A stretch of 48,896 nucleotides of DNA from JAFGOY01 sp034430335 (GTDB lineage Bacteria > Chloroflexota > Anaerolineae > Aggregatilineales > UBA3940). Below, piece after piece: positions 1 through 8,580 of the stretch. Each line of letters begins with the position of its first letter. Within the stretch, counting starts at the first letter, position 1. Made by a program: the position numbers and the translations under genes. Below the pieces are notes generated by a model. That model saw only the letters and a list, made by a program, of their open reading frames with translations, ran no database searches and had not been told where the DNA came from. The stretch covers positions 1-48,896 of the forward strand of contig DAOUES010000096.1 in the NCBI GenBank assembly GCA_034430335.1, in the 5' to 3' direction.

Positions 1-390
1 CGCCATCTGCGTTTCGCCGAGCAGGTCTTTCTCGCCCAACTCTTCGAATATCTCGATGGCCTGCCGGTAGGCTTTGATCGCCTTTTCGGTGTCTCCCTGG
101 CTGCTGAACAGTGGTGCCAGGTTTCCCAGCGCCTGGGCCTCGCGCCCTTTATCCCCCGCCTCGCTGAAGATTTCCCTGGCCTTTTCGAGTTTCTCTGTCG
201 CGGCGCTGAGGTCGCCGTCCATCCGGTAGACGACGCCCAGGTTGTTGAGCATTTCCCCGGCATTGATCGTATCACCTGCCGCTTGGTACGCTCCGTAGGC
301 GGCTTCGAATTTTTCGAGCGCCTCGATATAGGCTCCTTCGTGAAATAGACGCTGGCCTTCCTTGTTTAAGTTTTCTGCCTGGTTGGTCAT
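1..390 (-). CDS. TPR-repeat protein, 3' part cut off by window edge
   Basis: The reading frame starts at an ATG at 388-390 and stays open to the window edge, giving 130 residues. It is built of tetratricopeptide-like repeats of about 40 residues, with alternating helices and phrases such as NNLGVVYRMDGDLSAATEKL and ALGNLAPLFSSQGDTEKAI, and the spacing is that of TPR_12-type arrays. TPR arrays are protein-binding scaffolds, so the partner cannot be read from the sequence. It lies 18 bp downstream of the XRE regulator gene on the same strand, probably in one transcript, so it may work with that regulator. No signal peptide is seen. The true length is unknown because the 3' end is outside the window. 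Confidence 0.85.
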   Translation of the reverse strand, partial: MTNQAENLNKEGQRLFHEGAYIEALEKFEAAYGAYQAAGDTINAGEMLNNLGVVYRMDGDLSAATEKLEKAREIFSEAGDKGREAQALGNLAPLFSSQGDTEKAIKAYRQAIEIFEELGEKDLLGETQMA

Positions 391-408
391 CTTACCTCTC
401 GATGAAAA

Positions 409-1158
409 TTATAAGGTGATATCAAGGATGCTTTCGGCAATTGTCCTGAGTTTCCCGACTTCCATTTCGCTGAGTTCCATCGCCAGTTCGAGATAGCTGC
501 GATTGATTGGCCTCAGGATGAACGACCTTAGTTCGGCTGGAAGGTCGGCAAATGCATCGTAATCGCTGCGACTTTGAAGCCATTCGCCCACCGGCCCATG
601 CCTGTCGATCAGATCGTCCAGGCTGGCTCTGAATGAAAGTGTGAGTCTTTCGAGTTGGCTCAATGTGAGCGAAGTTAGCCCGGCTTCGGTCTGCTCGATC
701 AACTTGGCGCTGATGTCGGTTTCTTCGGCAGTCTGTTCGACCGATAAATTCGCATCTTCTCGCAGTTGGCGCAGCCTGACGCCGATGATTCGCTGCCGGA
801 GCAGCATGATCTCCGGCACACGTTCCTGGACGGCCTTCTCCTGGCGGGTAACTGCCAGCGTGTCGCCGCTCCATAAATGGGATATCGGTACATTGAATAG
901 AAATGCCAGCACTTCCAACTGGGGGAGGGTTGGGGAGGCTTTGCCTTCCTCTAATTCAAGATACTCGTTGACGGCAACACCCAGGTATTCGGCGCACTTC
1001 TCTGGTGTTCTGCCCGCCGCGTTTCGTGCATCGGCGAGCAGCGTTCCCACTATCCGGCCTTTTATTGCCGAACGTTCTAGATCGGCCTCTTCTTCTGACA
1101 GCTTCCCCTCCGAGATTTTCTCTCTGAGGCGTCGGATGTCTTCTAGTTTTCGCCCCAT
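409..1158 (-). CDS. XRE-family regulator with two helix-turn-helix domains
   Basis: 249 residues. An acidic N-terminal helix (1-35) is followed by a first HTH_3-like domain at about 36-95 (LADARNAAGRTPEKCAEYLG, then ELEEGKASPTLPQLEVLA). A second HTH lies at about 125-185 (LRQLREDANLSVEQTAEETD, then EAGLTSLTLSQLERL). Two tandem Cro/CI-type HTH units in one chain could contact both halves of an operator. A C-terminal helical tail of about 60 residues may be a sensor or dimer region. The gene is first in a two-gene unit with the TPR protein and has a strong promoter just upstream. Its target is unknown; autoregulation would be typical for the family but no operator repeat was found. Confidence 0.85.
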   Translation of the reverse strand: MGRKLEDIRRLREKISEGKLSEEEADLERSAIKGRIVGTLLADARNAAGRTPEKCAEYLGVAVNEYLELEEGKASPTLPQLEVLAFLFNVPISHLWSGDTLAVTRQEKAVQERVPEIMLLRQRIIGVRLRQLREDANLSVEQTAEETDISAKLIEQTEAGLTSLTLSQLERLTLSFRASLDDLIDRHGPVGEWLQSRSDYDAFADLPAELRSFILRPINRSYLELAMELSEMEVGKLRTIAESILDITL

Positions 1159-1216
1159 GTCAGTTGCCTGCTTTCTGGATTAATCCACCTGCGTTTGTAC
1201 CATTTACCTCGTCGGC

Positions 1217-1245
1217 ATTATAGATGTCATCCTACCTGGAGTCAA
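1217..1245 (-). promoter_or_regulatory. Sigma-70-like promoter of the XRE-TPR unit
   Basis: On the minus strand, TTGACT (1245-1240) is followed after exactly 17 bp by TATAAT (1222-1217). The transcript would begin near 1210, about 50 nt before the XRE start codon. This is one of the best consensus matches in the window. Confidence 0.72.
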
Positions 1246-1344
1246 CTATGGTGGTGAGGAAGATCATGAACGGGAAAGGGCAAAAACAATCCCTGATCGA
1301 CCTCTCAGCAGTCTGACGGCGTGCCCTGGAATCCTGGGCCAGTC

Positions 1345-1373
1345 TTGTCTGTAAAGTTGTGATATTGTAAATA
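1345..1373 (+). promoter_or_regulatory. Candidate promoter of the FHA gene
   Basis: TTGTCT, 17 bp, TAAATA on the plus strand, in an AT-rich patch of the roughly 316-bp divergent spacer between the XRE and FHA genes. Transcription would start near 1380. The rest of that spacer shows no gene, only the two promoters. Confidence 0.4.
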
Positions 1374-1474
1374 TAGGGTATGTGATTGGTTGATTTATTG
1401 GCGTGTTTCAGGATATTATAGGGACGTATTCGAAAGCAGGGAATAGCGCACGTCCACATAGAGAGGTCAGGATA

Positions 1475-2029
1475 GTGGTCACTAAACCACTCGAACCGAG
1501 ACAACCGCTGCCGCTCGATGAAGACCCACAGGTGAGTGCCGCACGTGAGGTTCCGGTTCCGCATGATACGGAGCCGTCACCGCCGCCGCCGGATATCACG
1601 CCTGAGCAGTCTGGCCCCGCCTGGCGGGTATTGTTTAATATCACCGGGCCGCAGCCGACGCAGGTCGGGTTGGACATCTGGCGCGTCACCGTCCTGGGGC
1701 GTGCCGACCCGATGAGTGCTTTCCGGCCTGATATGGATTATGCGCCCTATGGGGCGATGCGTCATGGGGTATCGCGCAGGCATGCGCTGGTTCGCCCCGG
1801 CGAACAGGCCCTGTATCTGATCGATCAGAACAGCACAAACGGGACATGGGTCAATGGTCAGCGGTTGATGCCGGGGCGCGAATTCCGTCTTTCCGATAAC
1901 GACATCATCGAGTTGGGGGCGCTGCGAATGGTTTTACGTGTTGTTCAGTCCCCACGGGACGCCGATATCGCCCAGCCGGTCAGCGAACGCCCCATGCGGG
2001 GCAGGCGGTTCCGGTTTCTTGGTGGTTGA
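1475..2029 (+). CDS. FHA-domain protein
   Basis: 184 residues from the GTG at 1475, chosen because GAGAGG at 1461-1466 sits 8 nt upstream; an in-frame GTG at 1403 has no ribosome-binding site. The first 50 residues are proline-rich and probably disordered. A forkhead-associated domain follows, with the conserved GVSRRHA segment (the family SxxH phosphothreonine-binding motif) and DQNSTNGTWVNG, the N-G of the family strand turn. FHA domains bind phosphothreonine peptides, usually in Ser/Thr kinase signalling. No kinase gene is nearby, so the partner is unknown. No membrane segment is seen, so it is likely cytosolic. A terminator follows the gene. Confidence 0.85.
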   Translation: MVTKPLEPRQPLPLDEDPQVSAAREVPVPHDTEPSPPPPDITPEQSGPAWRVLFNITGPQPTQVGLDIWRVTVLGRADPMSAFRPDMDYAPYGAMRHGVSRRHALVRPGEQALYLIDQNSTNGTWVNGQRLMPGREFRLSDNDIIELGALRMVLRVVQSPRDADIAQPVSERPMRGRRFRFLGG

Positions 2030-2054
2030 TCTGGCTGATGATCTATTGATGCGT

Positions 2055-2084
2055 AAACAGGCCGCACACGCAGCCTGTTTTTTT
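2055..2084 (+). terminator. Rho-independent terminator of the FHA gene
   Basis: An 8-bp perfect stem, AAACAGGC (2055-2062) with GCCTGTTT (2073-2080), has a 10-nt loop and runs into a T tract on the plus strand. It separates the FHA gene from the convergent response-regulator gene. Confidence 0.85.
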
Positions 2085-2113
2085 GTTTTGCACTGATCTG
2101 AAAGAACTGACTA

Positions 2114-2806
2114 TCAATCCGACGGCAGCGTGTAGCCAACCCCCGGAACGGTCACGATGTAGCGCGGCTGCCTGGGGTCCTCTTCGAGCTTTTGCCGCAA
2201 ACGCGAGATATTGACCCGCAAGATCGCCAGGTCGTTCCGGTATTCGTCGCCCCATACGCGGCTCAACAGATCGCCGTGCGTCAATACATGCCCCGAATTC
2301 TGGATCAGCACCCGCAGCAGATCGTATTCGGTTGGCGTCAGGTGGACAATCTCATCGCTGACCGTCACGCGCCGTCTCTGGAAATCGACGTGCAGGTTAT
2401 ATCGCTGAAACTCGATCATGTCGCTGGGCTGTGGCGACCACCTGACCCGGCGCAGCACCGCCTCGATCCGCGCTTTCAGTTCCTGGGTGCCGAACGGCTT
2501 GGTCAGATAATCGTCGGCACCGAGCTCCAATCCCTTGACCTTGTCCGATTCGTTGTCCCTGGCGGTCAGGATGATGATCGGCACCGTCGAATAGGATCGC
2601 AGTTCTTCGAGGATTTGGAATCCGTCGATATCGGGCAGTCCCAAGTCAAGTATGATGAGGTCGGGAAGACTGCTGCCGATCATCATTTTTGCCTCGTTGC
2701 CGGTGAGCGCGGTCAGGATGTTATACCCGGCCAGGCTCAACGAAGCCTCGACAAATTTGATGATTTTCGGTTCGTCGTCGATTATCAGTATGTCAGTATC
2801 GCTCAT
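2114..2806 (-). CDS. OmpR/PhoB-type response regulator
   Basis: 230 residues from the ATG at 2806, which has GGGAG upstream; a longer in-frame start lies inside the kinase gene. The receiver domain (1-115) has the acidic pair D10/D11, phospho-acceptor D54, T80 and K102 (DYLTKPFG). The winged-helix Trans_reg_C domain (about 125-228) carries LTPTEYDLLRVLIQNSGHV and VRGVGY-like VPGVGYTLPSD. It should bind DNA as a dimer when phosphorylated by the kinase encoded just upstream, whose stop codon lies 1 bp from this start. The overall form resembles KdpE/PhoB regulators, but no potassium or phosphate genes are nearby, so the regulon is unknown. Confidence 0.92.
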   Translation of the reverse strand: MSDTDILIIDDEPKIIKFVEASLSLAGYNILTALTGNEAKMMIGSSLPDLIILDLGLPDIDGFQILEELRSYSTVPIIILTARDNESDKVKGLELGADDYLTKPFGTQELKARIEAVLRRVRWSPQPSDMIEFQRYNLHVDFQRRRVTVSDEIVHLTPTEYDLLRVLIQNSGHVLTHGDLLSRVWGDEYRNDLAILRVNISRLRQKLEEDPRQPRYIVTVPGVGYTLPSD

Positions 2807-2807
2807 G

Positions 2808-4556
2808 TCAATCTCCCTTAGCCAGTACATCTGGTGTTGCTATTGGTAAGCTAAATGTAAAGGTTGACCCTTCATCTACTTGACTTTCTACCCAGATTTT
2901 CCCCTGGTGGGCTTCGACCAGACCCCGGCATATCGCTAAACCAAGTCCAATGCCTTTGCGCACCGAATCGGCGCTGGGATTGCTGGTGCTTCGCGGTATC
3001 TGGTAGAACCGTTCGAAAATATGGTCGATATGCGCCGCCGGAATTCCCTGCCCGTAATCTCTCACCGATACGGTAAGTGTGTTGTCTACTTCCCTGAGAA
3101 TGACGTCAATCGGCGTGCCTTTTGCTGAATATTTCGCTGCATTGTCGAGCAGATTCGCCACGATCTGTTCGATTCTTCTTGGGTCGGCATAGGCGATTGG
3201 GAGATGGCGCGGCGAATCGAAGTTGATCTCTCTATCCGACATCCTGACCCTGGCCGCGCTGATCACGCTCGACATTACATCGACCAGGTTGACCGGGTCC
3301 CTCCGGATGTGAAGGATACCGGCTTCGATTCGGTTCATTTCCAGCAGATTGTTGATCAGTTCGGTCAGTTTGTCGGTTTCCTCTTCGATGTCCGTCAGGT
3401 GTTCGCGGAGTTGAGCCGGTTGCAGTTTTTCGAGATGTTCAAGGATCAGTGACGTGTTTCCCTTTATCGTCGCCAGTGGTGTTCTGAGTTCATGTGAGAC
3501 GGTCGATAGCAGCAGCGTCTTTACTTTGTCGGCTTCCTTGGCTTTTTCGAGAGCGACCGATAGCTCGTCGATGGCCTCGGCCAGTTCCCGTGTCCGCAGT
3601 TCAACCTGCTGTTCGAGTTGTTCGGCATGGAGGCTGACCTGTTCGTACAGGTTGAGCTTGACGATTGCCACCGCCAGTTGGTTCGATATGGTCGCCAGGA
3701 GGTTGAGATCATCCTCGGTTGGAAACGTTTTTTCTGAATTCCCGACCTGGAAAACGCCCAATAGTTCACCGGATTCGGCGACCATCGGTATGCTGACCTG
3801 TGTGATTGGTATTCCGGGGCCTGGCTCTAGATAACTATATGCAGGATGCTCCCGGATGTCTTCTGTAATGATGATCTGCTGTGTCTTCGCCGCTTGACCG
3901 GCCAGCCCATCACCGAGTTTTAACTCCTCTGATCGGCGGATGAGTTTCTCGTCGATGCCGCTGGAACAAACGAGTTCCAGTATTTTGCTGTTGCTGTTCC
4001 ACAGGTAGACTGCTCCCATCCCCCAGTTAATACCCTTGATGACGTCTTCGACCAGCAGCGTCGATAGTTCTTTCAAGTCATAACTGCGGTTGATGGCGGC
4101 TGCCGCCGCGTTTAATAGAGAGAAGCGGTCGGTGCGTTTTGCCAGGTCGACCAGCGCAATCTGGTATGCTGACAGCAGTTCGTTGATCTCGACGACCAGT
4201 TCCCAGAGTTCGTCACGGCTGTCTGTTTCCAGGCTGATGTGAAGCTCGCTGTGGGTAACCTGACCCCTGACCGATTCCTTGAGGTTGGTAAGCCGTTTTG
4301 CAAACTCGCGCGAGTAAGCCCATGAAAATAAAATGGTAGCCAGGACCATTAATGCCGCGAAGCTGGTGAGCGCAATGACAACCGTTTCCGCCATCTGGCT
4401 GCTGCCGAATTTGTAGAGAAAGGCAATCGTGGCGACGAATATCGTAAACTGCCCGACGACGCAGGCAATCAGGAATCGCCTGCCAATCGGCCACGATCTC
4501 GCTGCGGCTTTTATCTGCCTGTCGAACCTGTTGATTAGACCTTTGGTATTATCCAC
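2808..4556 (-). CDS. Membrane sensor histidine kinase with GAF domain
   Basis: 582 residues with a GTG start and no strong ribosome-binding site. Two membrane helices (about 28-48 and 57-80) are separated by only about 8 residues, so there is almost no outer sensor loop. A HAMP-like linker follows, then a GAF domain (about 150-300), a coiled coil (300-345), HisKA with H355 in STVSHELRTP, and HATPase_c with N box NLLDNAAKYS, DYGQGIP and GIGLGLAIC. The signal is probably intracellular or membrane-borne and sensed by GAF. It phosphorylates the OmpR-type regulator encoded next; the two genes almost touch. All catalytic motifs are intact. Confidence 0.92.
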   Translation of the reverse strand: MDNTKGLINRFDRQIKAAARSWPIGRRFLIACVVGQFTIFVATIAFLYKFGSSQMAETVVIALTSFAALMVLATILFSWAYSREFAKRLTNLKESVRGQVTHSELHISLETDSRDELWELVVEINELLSAYQIALVDLAKRTDRFSLLNAAAAAINRSYDLKELSTLLVEDVIKGINWGMGAVYLWNSNSKILELVCSSGIDEKLIRRSEELKLGDGLAGQAAKTQQIIITEDIREHPAYSYLEPGPGIPITQVSIPMVAESGELLGVFQVGNSEKTFPTEDDLNLLATISNQLAVAIVKLNLYEQVSLHAEQLEQQVELRTRELAEAIDELSVALEKAKEADKVKTLLLSTVSHELRTPLATIKGNTSLILEHLEKLQPAQLREHLTDIEEETDKLTELINNLLEMNRIEAGILHIRRDPVNLVDVMSSVISAARVRMSDREINFDSPRHLPIAYADPRRIEQIVANLLDNAAKYSAKGTPIDVILREVDNTLTVSVRDYGQGIPAAHIDHIFERFYQIPRSTSNPSADSVRKGIGLGLAICRGLVEAHQGKIWVESQVDEGSTFTFSLPIATPDVLAKGD

Positions 4557-4691
4557 TTTATCGGTATTTGGTTTGCAGCCCTAACGAGTCAAGTAAGTGT
4601 ATTAATTATTGGCATTTCGTGGTAGGTTCGCAAATTGAACGGGACTCCAGGCCAGATGTCGGCGAAAAACAACTCCCCCGGCAGCAGGCTC

Positions 4692-4719
4692 TTTACAGAT
4701 CGGGATGAACGTGTATACT
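4692..4719 (+). promoter_or_regulatory. Candidate promoter of the PHP-PrsW operon
   Basis: TTTACA, 16 bp, TATACT on the plus strand in the spacer divergent from the kinase gene. The predicted start near 4726 leaves a leader of about 57 nt before the PHP gene. Confidence 0.5.
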
Positions 4720-4782
4720 GAACGAAGAAATTATGTTGGCAATCATAATGTATACCGATTCCAGCAGTTTGGATAATGATTT

Positions 4783-5466
4783 ATGAGCATTCCATTGTGG
4801 ACCATTGAGCTGCATGCTCACACCAATTACTCGAAAGATGGTGTTGTTCGCCTCGACGAACTGCAAGACCTCTGCCGGGCGAAAGGTATCGACAAGCTCG
4901 CAATCACCGATCATGACCGTGTCGATGGGGCGCTCACTGCTGCCCGCCTGTATCCCATGCTGGTCATTCCCGGCCTCGAAGTCAAAACCACCAAAGGCGA
5001 AATCCTCGCCTGGTATATCTCCAAAGATGTCCCGGCGGGCCTGCCGCCCGGAGAAACGATAGCGCGCCTGCGTGATCAGGATGCGCTGATCGGCGTTCCC
5101 CATCCGTTTGATCGCTACCGTTCCGGGGCCTGGGAACTCGATGACCTTCTCGAAATTATCGACCTCGTCGACATCGTCGAAGTGTTCAACTCGCGCTGTC
5201 TTCATCAGGCCGACAACGACCGGGCGCTGGCGTTCGCCGAAGAGCACGGTAAGTTGATGTCCTGTGGCAGTGATGCGCACCTGCGATCCGAGTTTGGGCA
5301 CGCCGTCATGCAGTCCGAACCTTTCGCCAATACCGCCGACGGCTTGAAAGCCGCCCTTGAATCGGCCACCCGGCGGGAGAAGCTCAGTGGGATAACCGTC
5401 CATCTCTGGACGAGATTCGTCAAGATGGCAAAACCGTTTATCAGGTCTCTCAACCCCACCGTCTGA
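4783..5466 (+). CDS. PHP-domain metal-dependent phosphoesterase
   Basis: 227 residues. The metal-binding motifs of the PHP superfamily appear in order: HAHTNYSKDG (H11, H13), ITDHD, GLEVKT with the conserved Glu, GVPHPFDR, and SCGSDAH near the C-terminus. This matches the YciV/RNase AM-like and histidinol-phosphatase-like PHP proteins that hydrolyse phosphoesters such as nucleoside 3',5'-bisphosphates or short RNA ends. The substrate cannot be fixed from the sequence. It is a stand-alone PHP domain without polymerase parts. The PrsW-like gene follows 8 bp later, so the two are cotranscribed. Confidence 0.88.
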   Translation: MSIPLWTIELHAHTNYSKDGVVRLDELQDLCRAKGIDKLAITDHDRVDGALTAARLYPMLVIPGLEVKTTKGEILAWYISKDVPAGLPPGETIARLRDQDALIGVPHPFDRYRSGAWELDDLLEIIDLVDIVEVFNSRCLHQADNDRALAFAEEHGKLMSCGSDAHLRSEFGHAVMQSEPFANTADGLKAALESATRREKLSGITVHLWTRFVKMAKPFIRSLNPTV

Positions 5467-5474
5467 GGAGTCAC

Positions 5475-6458
5475 ATGGGCGCGTTCCTGATTGCCGTAGC
5501 TGCCGGTATCCTCCCCATGCTGGTTTACCCGGTGGCGCTCTACTTCCTGGATCGCTACGAAAAAGAGCCGCTCCTGCTGCTCGTGACCGTGTTCCTCTGG
5601 GGATTTATTCCCGCCGCAGTGCTTTCCCTGATTTCGCAACTGATAATCGGCCTTCCTCTGCTCATGCTCGACGAAACCGGCCTGCTGGCAGACCAGGTGA
5701 TGGCGGTCGTCGTCGCGCCGGTATCCGAAGAGTGTTTCAAGGCGATTGCCGTCCTCGCAGTCTACCTGATCTGGCGGCGCGAGTTCGACGGCATTCTGGA
5801 CGGGGTCGTGTACGGCGGGCTGGTCGGGTTCGGGTTTGCGGCGATAGAGAATGTCCTCTACTTCCTCGAAGTCGATGTGGCCGTCATTGTGTTGAGGACG
5901 GTCGTGTTTGGCCTGAATCATGCCTTTTACACCAGCCTGACCGGGATCGGCTTCGGGATCGCTCGCCATTCGAAAAAAGGATTTGTCCGGTTCTTTGCGC
6001 CGGTAGCCGGTTTGATACTGGCGATTGCGGCGCATGTCGTACACAACACCACCGTGACCTTCGCCGAGACTGCTCCCGCTCTTTGCTGTCTTGGCCTTCT
6101 CGCCGATTACGGTGGGATTGCATTTGTCCTCGCGGTGATTGTGTTGACCATCAGGCAGGAGCGGCAGTGGATTGTCGAGCAGCTCCAGGGCGAAATCGAG
6201 ACCGGCACATTGACTCAACAGCAGTACGATATCGCCGTGTCACCGGCCCGCCGGTTTTCTGCCCGTACCGGCAGCCTGTTTTCCGGCGGAGTCAGGTCCT
6301 GGCGTGAATTAGGGCGATATTTTCACGTATTAACCGAACTTGCGTTCAAGAAGCACGCCCACCAGCGTCGAGGCGAAGATGGTGCGCCGCAGGCGGAAAT
6401 CGACGTTCTGCGGGTAAAGTCCGCAGCACTGTCTGAAACATTCCCCGATCTGGCGTGA
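5475..6458 (+). CDS. PrsW-like intramembrane metalloprotease
   Basis: 327 residues with about seven to eight hydrophobic helices between residues 3 and 225, then a soluble tail of about 100 residues. PrsW-family signatures are present: the DRYEKEP turn after helix 1, EE at 85-86 with K89 (VSEECFK), E125-N126 in AAIENVLYF, H149 in GLNHAFYT and H187 in AAHVVHNT, which together would build the metal site in the membrane. Known PrsW proteins cleave an anti-sigma factor in Bacillus, but many relatives have unknown substrates. GAGGAG lies just before the start codon. No sigma/anti-sigma pair is nearby, so the substrate is open. Confidence 0.85.
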   Translation: MGAFLIAVAAGILPMLVYPVALYFLDRYEKEPLLLLVTVFLWGFIPAAVLSLISQLIIGLPLLMLDETGLLADQVMAVVVAPVSEECFKAIAVLAVYLIWRREFDGILDGVVYGGLVGFGFAAIENVLYFLEVDVAVIVLRTVVFGLNHAFYTSLTGIGFGIARHSKKGFVRFFAPVAGLILAIAAHVVHNTTVTFAETAPALCCLGLLADYGGIAFVLAVIVLTIRQERQWIVEQLQGEIETGTLTQQQYDIAVSPARRFSARTGSLFSGGVRSWRELGRYFHVLTELAFKKHAHQRRGEDGAPQAEIDVLRVKSAALSETFPDLA

Positions 6459-6475
6459 TCGTTCAGGGTAGGGGG

Positions 6476-7108
6476 CTACTGACCTCTCACGTCCTCTAAT
6501 GTCGCCGAGGTATAGACGACATTCAGCGACATGCTGTAGATCACCACGCTGTTGTACTTGTCGATGCTCTCTATTTCGGGAATCTCGTAGTTTTGCGCGC
6601 CCAGCGTGTTTTGCAGTGCGCCCAGGTCGAGATAGTCGGGGAGCAGCGCCTCGGTGCTTGTTCGGGGCATCTCGTGCTGTGAGAGTATCACCCGCAGGTC
6701 CGGCCCATTCGTCACGTTGAATGGGTCGAGGCGCAGGACATACTGCTGCTCGCTGATCTTGTAGATCAATGCCGATCCCTCGCCCCGGTGCATCGAGTCG
6801 ACAATCGTGAAATCCCCGTGCAGGACGACGAACGGGTCGACGCCCACGACATCCTCGTCGAATGCCATCTCGTCCAGGATTTCGGCAACGACCGGGTCGA
6901 GCGTCGGCTCCGGCGTCAGCGTTAGGGCGATGTCGACCGTCGGCGTGGCGGTGAACAGCTCCGACTCCGCCGCAAGCGTGGCGGTAGGAGTCGGGCTTGG
7001 TTGTTCGTCATCACGTTCGAGCAGGGGAGTCAGCCACAGGTTGCTGCTCAGGATGCACATGACGAGCAGTGCGATCATGCCGACCGCTATCCAGCGTTGA
7101 GTATTCAT
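6476..7108 (-). CDS. Membrane-anchored DM13-domain protein
   Basis: 210 residues. One N-terminal membrane segment (about 7-25) may be a signal anchor. A low-complexity Thr/Pro/Glu linker (30-75) follows, then a DM13-type domain (about 88-205). This holds GDFTIVDSMHRGEGSALIYK, the conserved NGPDLRVILS, a dLGaLqntlGAQNYEIP-like stretch and YNSVVIYSMSLNVVYTSATL. DM13 domains are small beta-sandwich domains on extracytoplasmic proteins, proposed to take part in redox or adhesion. The usual cysteine near VVIyC is serine here (IYSM), so a redox role that uses this cysteine is doubtful. Its ATG overlaps the stop codon of the ligase gene upstream (ATGA), implying translational coupling. Confidence 0.82.
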   Translation of the reverse strand: MNTQRWIAVGMIALLVMCILSSNLWLTPLLERDDEQPSPTPTATLAAESELFTATPTVDIALTLTPEPTLDPVVAEILDEMAFDEDVVGVDPFVVLHGDFTIVDSMHRGEGSALIYKISEQQYVLRLDPFNVTNGPDLRVILSQHEMPRTSTEALLPDYLDLGALQNTLGAQNYEIPEIESIDKYNSVVIYSMSLNVVYTSATLEDVRGQ

Positions 7109-8268
7109 TCCTTGCCGCCTCGTGTTTCTCTCACCAACTGGTCGACGACTGCGATCAGGGCTTCGTGAGCCGCTGCACCTTCGGAAACGGCCTGCTGGTA
7201 AGTCCTGATCTGGCGGTCGGCGCTGCTGCCGTTTCTGGCGATTGTCCGCGCATACTCGACCGCTTCTCTGCTGCCCAGGTCGTCGACCACGTCGTTGACG
7301 AACGTCAGCAGTTGCTCGATTGCTTCGCTGAAAGTGATCTCCGCCTCTTTGTCGAAGTTGATCAGCTTGCCGTTGACGCCATAGCGCACCGCCCGCCATT
7401 TGTTCTCTTTGATCAGGTCACGCCGGTAGATGCGCCAGGTCAGGTTGTTTTCGTAGAGTTTGATTAGCTTGGCGACAATTGCCTGGAACAGCGCGGCGAT
7501 GCAGATCACTTCGTCGAGTGTCGTCGCCGAGTCGCAGACGCGAAATTCGAGGGTGCTGTAGCGCGGGTGTGGGCGGATATCCCACCAGATTCGAGTCGCG
7601 TCGGCCATCTCCGTCACTCCCTGCCCAAGCGCGCCGACTTTCGCCAGCAGCCGGATCACCTTTTCGTATTCGTCCCATGACCGGAATTCCATCGGCAGGC
7701 CGGTGCGGGGCATCGATTCAAAAACGATGCTCCGGTAGCTCTTCAACCCGGTGTTCGACCCCATCCAGAACGGCGAACTGCTCGACAGCGCCAGCAGGTG
7801 CGGCAGGAAATAGCGGGCCTGGTTCATCACGGTGAGCATCAATTCCCGGTTGGCCGGGTCGGGGCCAAACCCGATGTGGACGTGAGTGCCGAAAATCAAC
7901 AGGCTCCTGACCACCTGCTGCATATCGTCGAGGAACTCGACATACCGTTCGCTTTCCGAGATCACCTGGCTTTGCCAGTGCGAAAATGGGTGAGTGCCCG
8001 CCGCCGCGAGCAGCAGCCCTTCCTTGTCCGCGATCTCCGTCATTTTCAGCCTGAGATCGCGGATGTCTTCCCGTGCTTCTTCGACGTTGTTGCAGATTCG
8101 CGTCCCGACTTCGACCTGCGATTTCATGAACTCGGTCTTGATCCGGTCGCCCAGAATCCGGTTGTGATCCAGGAACTGCTGCACATAGGATGTCAGTTCC
8201 CGTGTCTCAGGGTTGATGATCTGGTACTCTTCTTCGATGCCTATATCGAGCGGAATGGATTCGATCAT
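7105..8268 (-). CDS. GCS2-type carboxylate-amine ligase (YbdK family)
   Basis: 387 residues from the ATG at 8268, with GAGAG upstream. The protein begins with the family motif LDIGIEEEYQI (EEE ligands for Mg-ATP). It continues with SQVEVGTRICNNVEEAR, AAGTHPFSHW, GTHVHIGF, ALSSSSPFWMGSNTGLKSYR and WWDIRPHPRYSTLEFRVCD. These are the signature blocks of glutamate-cysteine ligase family 2, which ATP-dependently joins a carboxylate to an amine; YbdK-like members have weak gamma-glutamyl-cysteine ligase activity. The real substrate is uncertain. The gene is coupled to a DM13 protein rather than to a glutathione synthetase. A MITE copy lies just upstream. Confidence 0.88.
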   Translation of the reverse strand: MIESIPLDIGIEEEYQIINPETRELTSYVQQFLDHNRILGDRIKTEFMKSQVEVGTRICNNVEEAREDIRDLRLKMTEIADKEGLLLAAAGTHPFSHWQSQVISESERYVEFLDDMQQVVRSLLIFGTHVHIGFGPDPANRELMLTVMNQARYFLPHLLALSSSSPFWMGSNTGLKSYRSIVFESMPRTGLPMEFRSWDEYEKVIRLLAKVGALGQGVTEMADATRIWWDIRPHPRYSTLEFRVCDSATTLDEVICIAALFQAIVAKLIKLYENNLTWRIYRRDLIKENKWRAVRYGVNGKLINFDKEAEITFSEAIEQLLTFVNDVVDDLGSREAVEYARTIARNGSSADRQIRTYQQAVSEGAAAHEALIAVVDQLVRETRGGKE

Positions 8269-8295
8269 AACGTTCTCTCGCTTATCGGGCGTTCG

Positions 8296-8436
8296 GTAGC
8301 ACCGCAAAATAACGTGAACAGCCTATTTTGCCCCCTCAACTCCGGCTTTTCACGCTCAGGGTTTAAGTCCCCTCGCCATGAGGGAGAGGGGATTTAGGGG
8401 TGAGGGCCGGGAACCACGCTGTTCTGTGGTGCTGTC
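8296..8436. repeat. MITE-like element, copy 1 (141 bp)
   Basis: It has the same length and organisation as the element at 31442-31583. The left end GGTAGCACCGCAAAATAACG and the inverse of the right end (GACAGCACCACAGAACAGCG) are imperfect terminal inverted repeats. The core reads AAGTCCCCTCGCC, then GAGGGAGAGGGGATTTAGGG. It is flanked by GGGCGTTCG (8287-8295) and GGGCATTCG (8437-8445), a 9-bp direct repeat with one mismatch, as expected for a target-site duplication. No transposase is encoded. It fills most of the 312-bp spacer between two divergent genes; the rest of that spacer shows no gene. Confidence 0.75.
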
Positions 8437-8580
8437 GGGCATTCGCCACCCGCTATTCTACACAATTATTGGCCGATCATACACTACCGGTTTTCGGCGA
8501 TTCCCATCTCCGTCTTAACTCGACAGTCCACAGGGCTGGTGATACAATCCAACTGCCCTGCCTGATGGGAGTATCATCAC

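Noticed and set aside
4693..6218. Minus-strand open frames opposite the PHP and PrsW genes
   Set aside because: No domain, no ribosome-binding site, composition of antisense translation.
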